Positions 62,883-64,000 of a stretch of DNA of 64,000 bases are shown here, one piece after another; position 1 is the first letter of the stretch, and each line of letters begins with the position of its first letter. This stretch comes from CAVVSD01 sp963757125 (GTDB lineage: Bacteria > Actinomycetota > Thermoleophilia > Solirubrobacterales > Solirubrobacteraceae). The stretch is taken from NCBI GenBank assembly GCA_963757125.1, contig CAVWQP010000006.1, positions 438,008 through 502,007 of the forward strand, read 5' to 3'. The position numbers and the translations under genes are program-made. The notes below the pieces were generated by a model, which was not told the DNA's origin, did not search any database, and saw only the letters and a program-made list of their open reading frames with translations.

Positions 62883-62924
62883 TGCCGGAGGAGGGACTCG
62901 AACCCCCGACACGCGGATTGTGAT
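62883..62924 (-). tRNA. 3' half of a tRNA-Val (CAC), broken at the anticodon loop (attachment-site relic)
   Basis: Reading on the minus strand, the 3' half of a tRNA is intact: loop ATCACAA (anticodon CAC, Val), anticodon stem TCCGC, variable loop, T arm GGGGG-TTCGAGT-CCCTC and acceptor CTCCGGC plus A. The 5' half that should precede it (acceptor GCCGGAG, D arm, anticodon stem GCGGA) is absent; the sequence there is unrelated. Breaks in the anticodon loop are a usual crossover point of tyrosine integrases. The element would extend to the right of 62924. Confidence 0.6.
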
Positions 62925-63073
62925 AGGTGCCGATTTGCAGGGCTTTTATGTGAAACGGGCGTTTTCGGGCGGACTCGGTCGGGTTCACTGGGGCCACTTC
63001 TGCAGGGTCGGGGACAGCGGTTGGGACAGCCCAAACTCTGGACGCAAGTTGGCGTGTAGGTGTCCGCCGCCGG

Positions 63074-63421
63074 CTACCAACACTTCTCCGCCTTGGGCTC
63101 TTCCTGACCGGCAGCCTGCACGAGCTGTTCGCGCTGGCGCAGAGCGACGACCTGCGCCTTGAGTCGGTCGACGACGGGAGCGTCGACGGCTCCGGCGAGT
63201 AGGGCGTCGGCGAGCACGTCGCGAGCGTCCTGCTGTCGCTTTAGGCCCTGCCACGCGAGTGCCAGAGGAACGAGGAGCGCCGCTGCGCACCAAACGTAGG
63301 TTGGCCTCCGCGTCGAGCCCAAGTTCTCGCAGCCGATAGGGAGACCGGGCGCCGTGCGATTGTTGAGCCGCTGCGCTGCAAGCTCGAGCGCCAGGCCGAC
63401 CACGCCGAGGAGCCCGCGCAC
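63074..63421 (-). CDS. small hypothetical membrane protein
   Basis: A 115-residue ORF (GTG 63421) in lower-GC sequence right of the attachment relic. It has one transmembrane segment (YVWCAAALLVPLALAW) and a basic/Gln-rich helical C-terminus (VVDRLKAQVVALRQREQLVQAAGQEE) that could form a coiled coil. It overlaps the start of the Cas1-like gene on the opposite strand, so only the C-terminal half may be real. I do not recognise it. Confidence 0.3.
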   Translation of the reverse strand: MRGLLGVVGLALELAAQRLNNRTAPGLPIGCENLGSTRRPTYVWCAAALLVPLALAWQGLKRQQDARDVLADALLAGAVDAPVVDRLKAQVVALRQREQLVQAAGQEEPKAEKCW

Positions 63422-64000
63422 CTCAAGGCGACCGTCCGCGTCAAGGACACCAGAGCGGTCGCGGTAGCCGACACCATCCGCGACTGGGCTCGGCGACTCG
63501 ACCCCGAGCTGTCATTCGCCCGGCTGCGAGAGATCGGGTCCTCGGCCGGCCGCACCTACTGGCAGACCATCGCTCGCTTCGCCCCGACCTTCGAACCAGT
63601 CTTCGCCGCGCGGGTGCCGGAGCACTGGCACACCGCTGGCCCGCGGACCTCCCGCGTCGATACCAAGCGCGCCCGAAAGGCCATCACGCCGGTGCACGCT
63701 GCCTTGAATTACGCCTACGCAATCCTCGAGGTCGAGGCAACGATCGCCGCGCACATCGTCGGGTTCGACCCCAGCCTGGGGATCATGCATGCCGACGTCC
63801 GCTACCGCGGGTCGTTGGCGACCGATCTCATGGAGCCGGTCCGGCCGATCGCTGACCGTCTCGTCCTGGAGCTGCTCGAGCGGCCGCCCTGGCTCGAGGC
63901 GACGTCTTCGAAACGCGCGAAGGGGTTTGCCGGATCGGCTCGCGATGGCGGGCGAGCTTGCAGCACTCGCCCCGGAATTCCATGATCCGCTCGGGCCGCA
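63270..64000 (+). CDS. cas1: Cas1-like endonuclease, solo actinobacterial type, cut by window end
   Basis: A Cas1 family integrase-endonuclease. The helical core is plain: VKDTRAVAVADTIRDWARRL, IGSSAGRTYWQTIARFAPTF, RVPEHWHTAGPRTS, then ITPVHAALNYAYAILEVEATIAAHIVGFDPSLGIMHADVRYRGSLATDLMEPVRPIADRLVLELL. The catalytic Glu (YAILEVE), His (GIMHAD) and Asp (LATDLMEP) are all in place. After ELLERPPW the frame slips near 63895, giving RGDVFETREGVCRIG, and again near 63943 (MAGELAALAPEFHDPLGP), so two single-base losses or a pseudogene. The FETR-GVCR signature is that of stand-alone actinobacterial Cas1 proteins. The start is unclear and the C-terminus lies beyond the window. Confidence 0.75.

Noticed and set aside
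62046..62912. ORFs on both strands after the ABC permease
   Set aside because: None has family features; the long minus-strand one starts inside the tRNA fragment. No gene called.
62985..63293. Minus-strand ORF ending LSQPLSPTLQKWPQ, considered as an integrase C-terminus
   Set aside because: No tyrosine-recombinase R-H-R-Y motifs occur upstream; the body is Arg/Pro shadow sequence.
63000..64000. CRISPR array near the Cas1-like gene
   Set aside because: No regularly spaced direct repeats are visible in the last kilobase or anywhere else in the window.

Overview
The window is high-GC bacterial DNA. GTG starts are frequent and stop/start overlaps (ATGA, GTGA) are common. The gene content is actinobacterial: MalT-like LuxR regulators, DUF892 and DUF6458 proteins, a TIGR03118 protein and very large secreted propeller/pentapeptide proteins. 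It most resembles the Thermoleophilia/Solirubrobacterales (Conexibacter- or Solirubrobacter-like), but this is an inference from gene content and there is no rRNA in the window.

Layout. 1-3.5 kb: the end of a plus-strand catabolic operon (MmgE/PrpD, FmdE-like, SnoaL-like, deacetylase-like, cysteine hydrolase). 3.4-12.8 kb: a minus-strand selenocysteine/formate dehydrogenase locus read selD, tRNA-Sec, selB, selA, fdhA (in-frame UGA plus SECIS hairpin), fdhB, nrfD. It is followed by a wrecked OFA-type transporter and an intact 40-residue 'MFS small subunit'. 12.8-25.8 kb: stress and membrane functions (tandem DUF892 protein, dehydrogenase, MBL hydrolase, YihY, AI-2E family, formylglycine-generating enzyme, universal stress protein, MalT-like regulator, flippase-like protein, GAP family protein), ending in two transporter relics. 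25.9-31.2 kb: VTT membrane protein, PHP protein, TIR-like ThsB-domain protein, SnoaL-like protein, and a two-gene zinc-hook ATPase plus HEPN-like cassette that looks like defence. 31.2-36.1 kb: a GntR regulator divergent from an alcohol dehydrogenase, Baeyer-Villiger monooxygenase and glutamine-synthetase-like operon. 36.2-48.7 kb: mixed housekeeping and hypothetical genes. 48.9-56.5 kb: two very large exported proteins in one operon. 56.8-62.2 kb: a two-component system divergent from an ABC exporter. 62.2-64 kb: a 3' tRNA fragment that looks like an attachment site, followed by a Cas1-like gene cut by the window end.

How the genes work together. The selD/selC/selB/selA set makes and inserts selenocysteine into FdhA. 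FdhA, FdhB and NrfD form a membrane-linked formate-oxidising complex, and the adjacent transporter remnant suggests a lost formate or oxalate carrier. A 20-bp motif (CTCATCCC-N4-GGGCGATG type) occurs in four intergenic regions next to membrane and stress genes and may define a small regulon.

Caution. Many otherwise well-preserved genes are broken by single-base indels (selA, selB, selD, the ATPase at 29-31 kb, the methyltransferase at 46.6 kb, the Tat-exported protein at 51 kb, the ABC permease at 60 kb, cas1 at 63.9 kb). Usually no nonsense codon is visible in the corrected frames. This pattern suggests consensus sequence errors at least as strongly as real gene decay.
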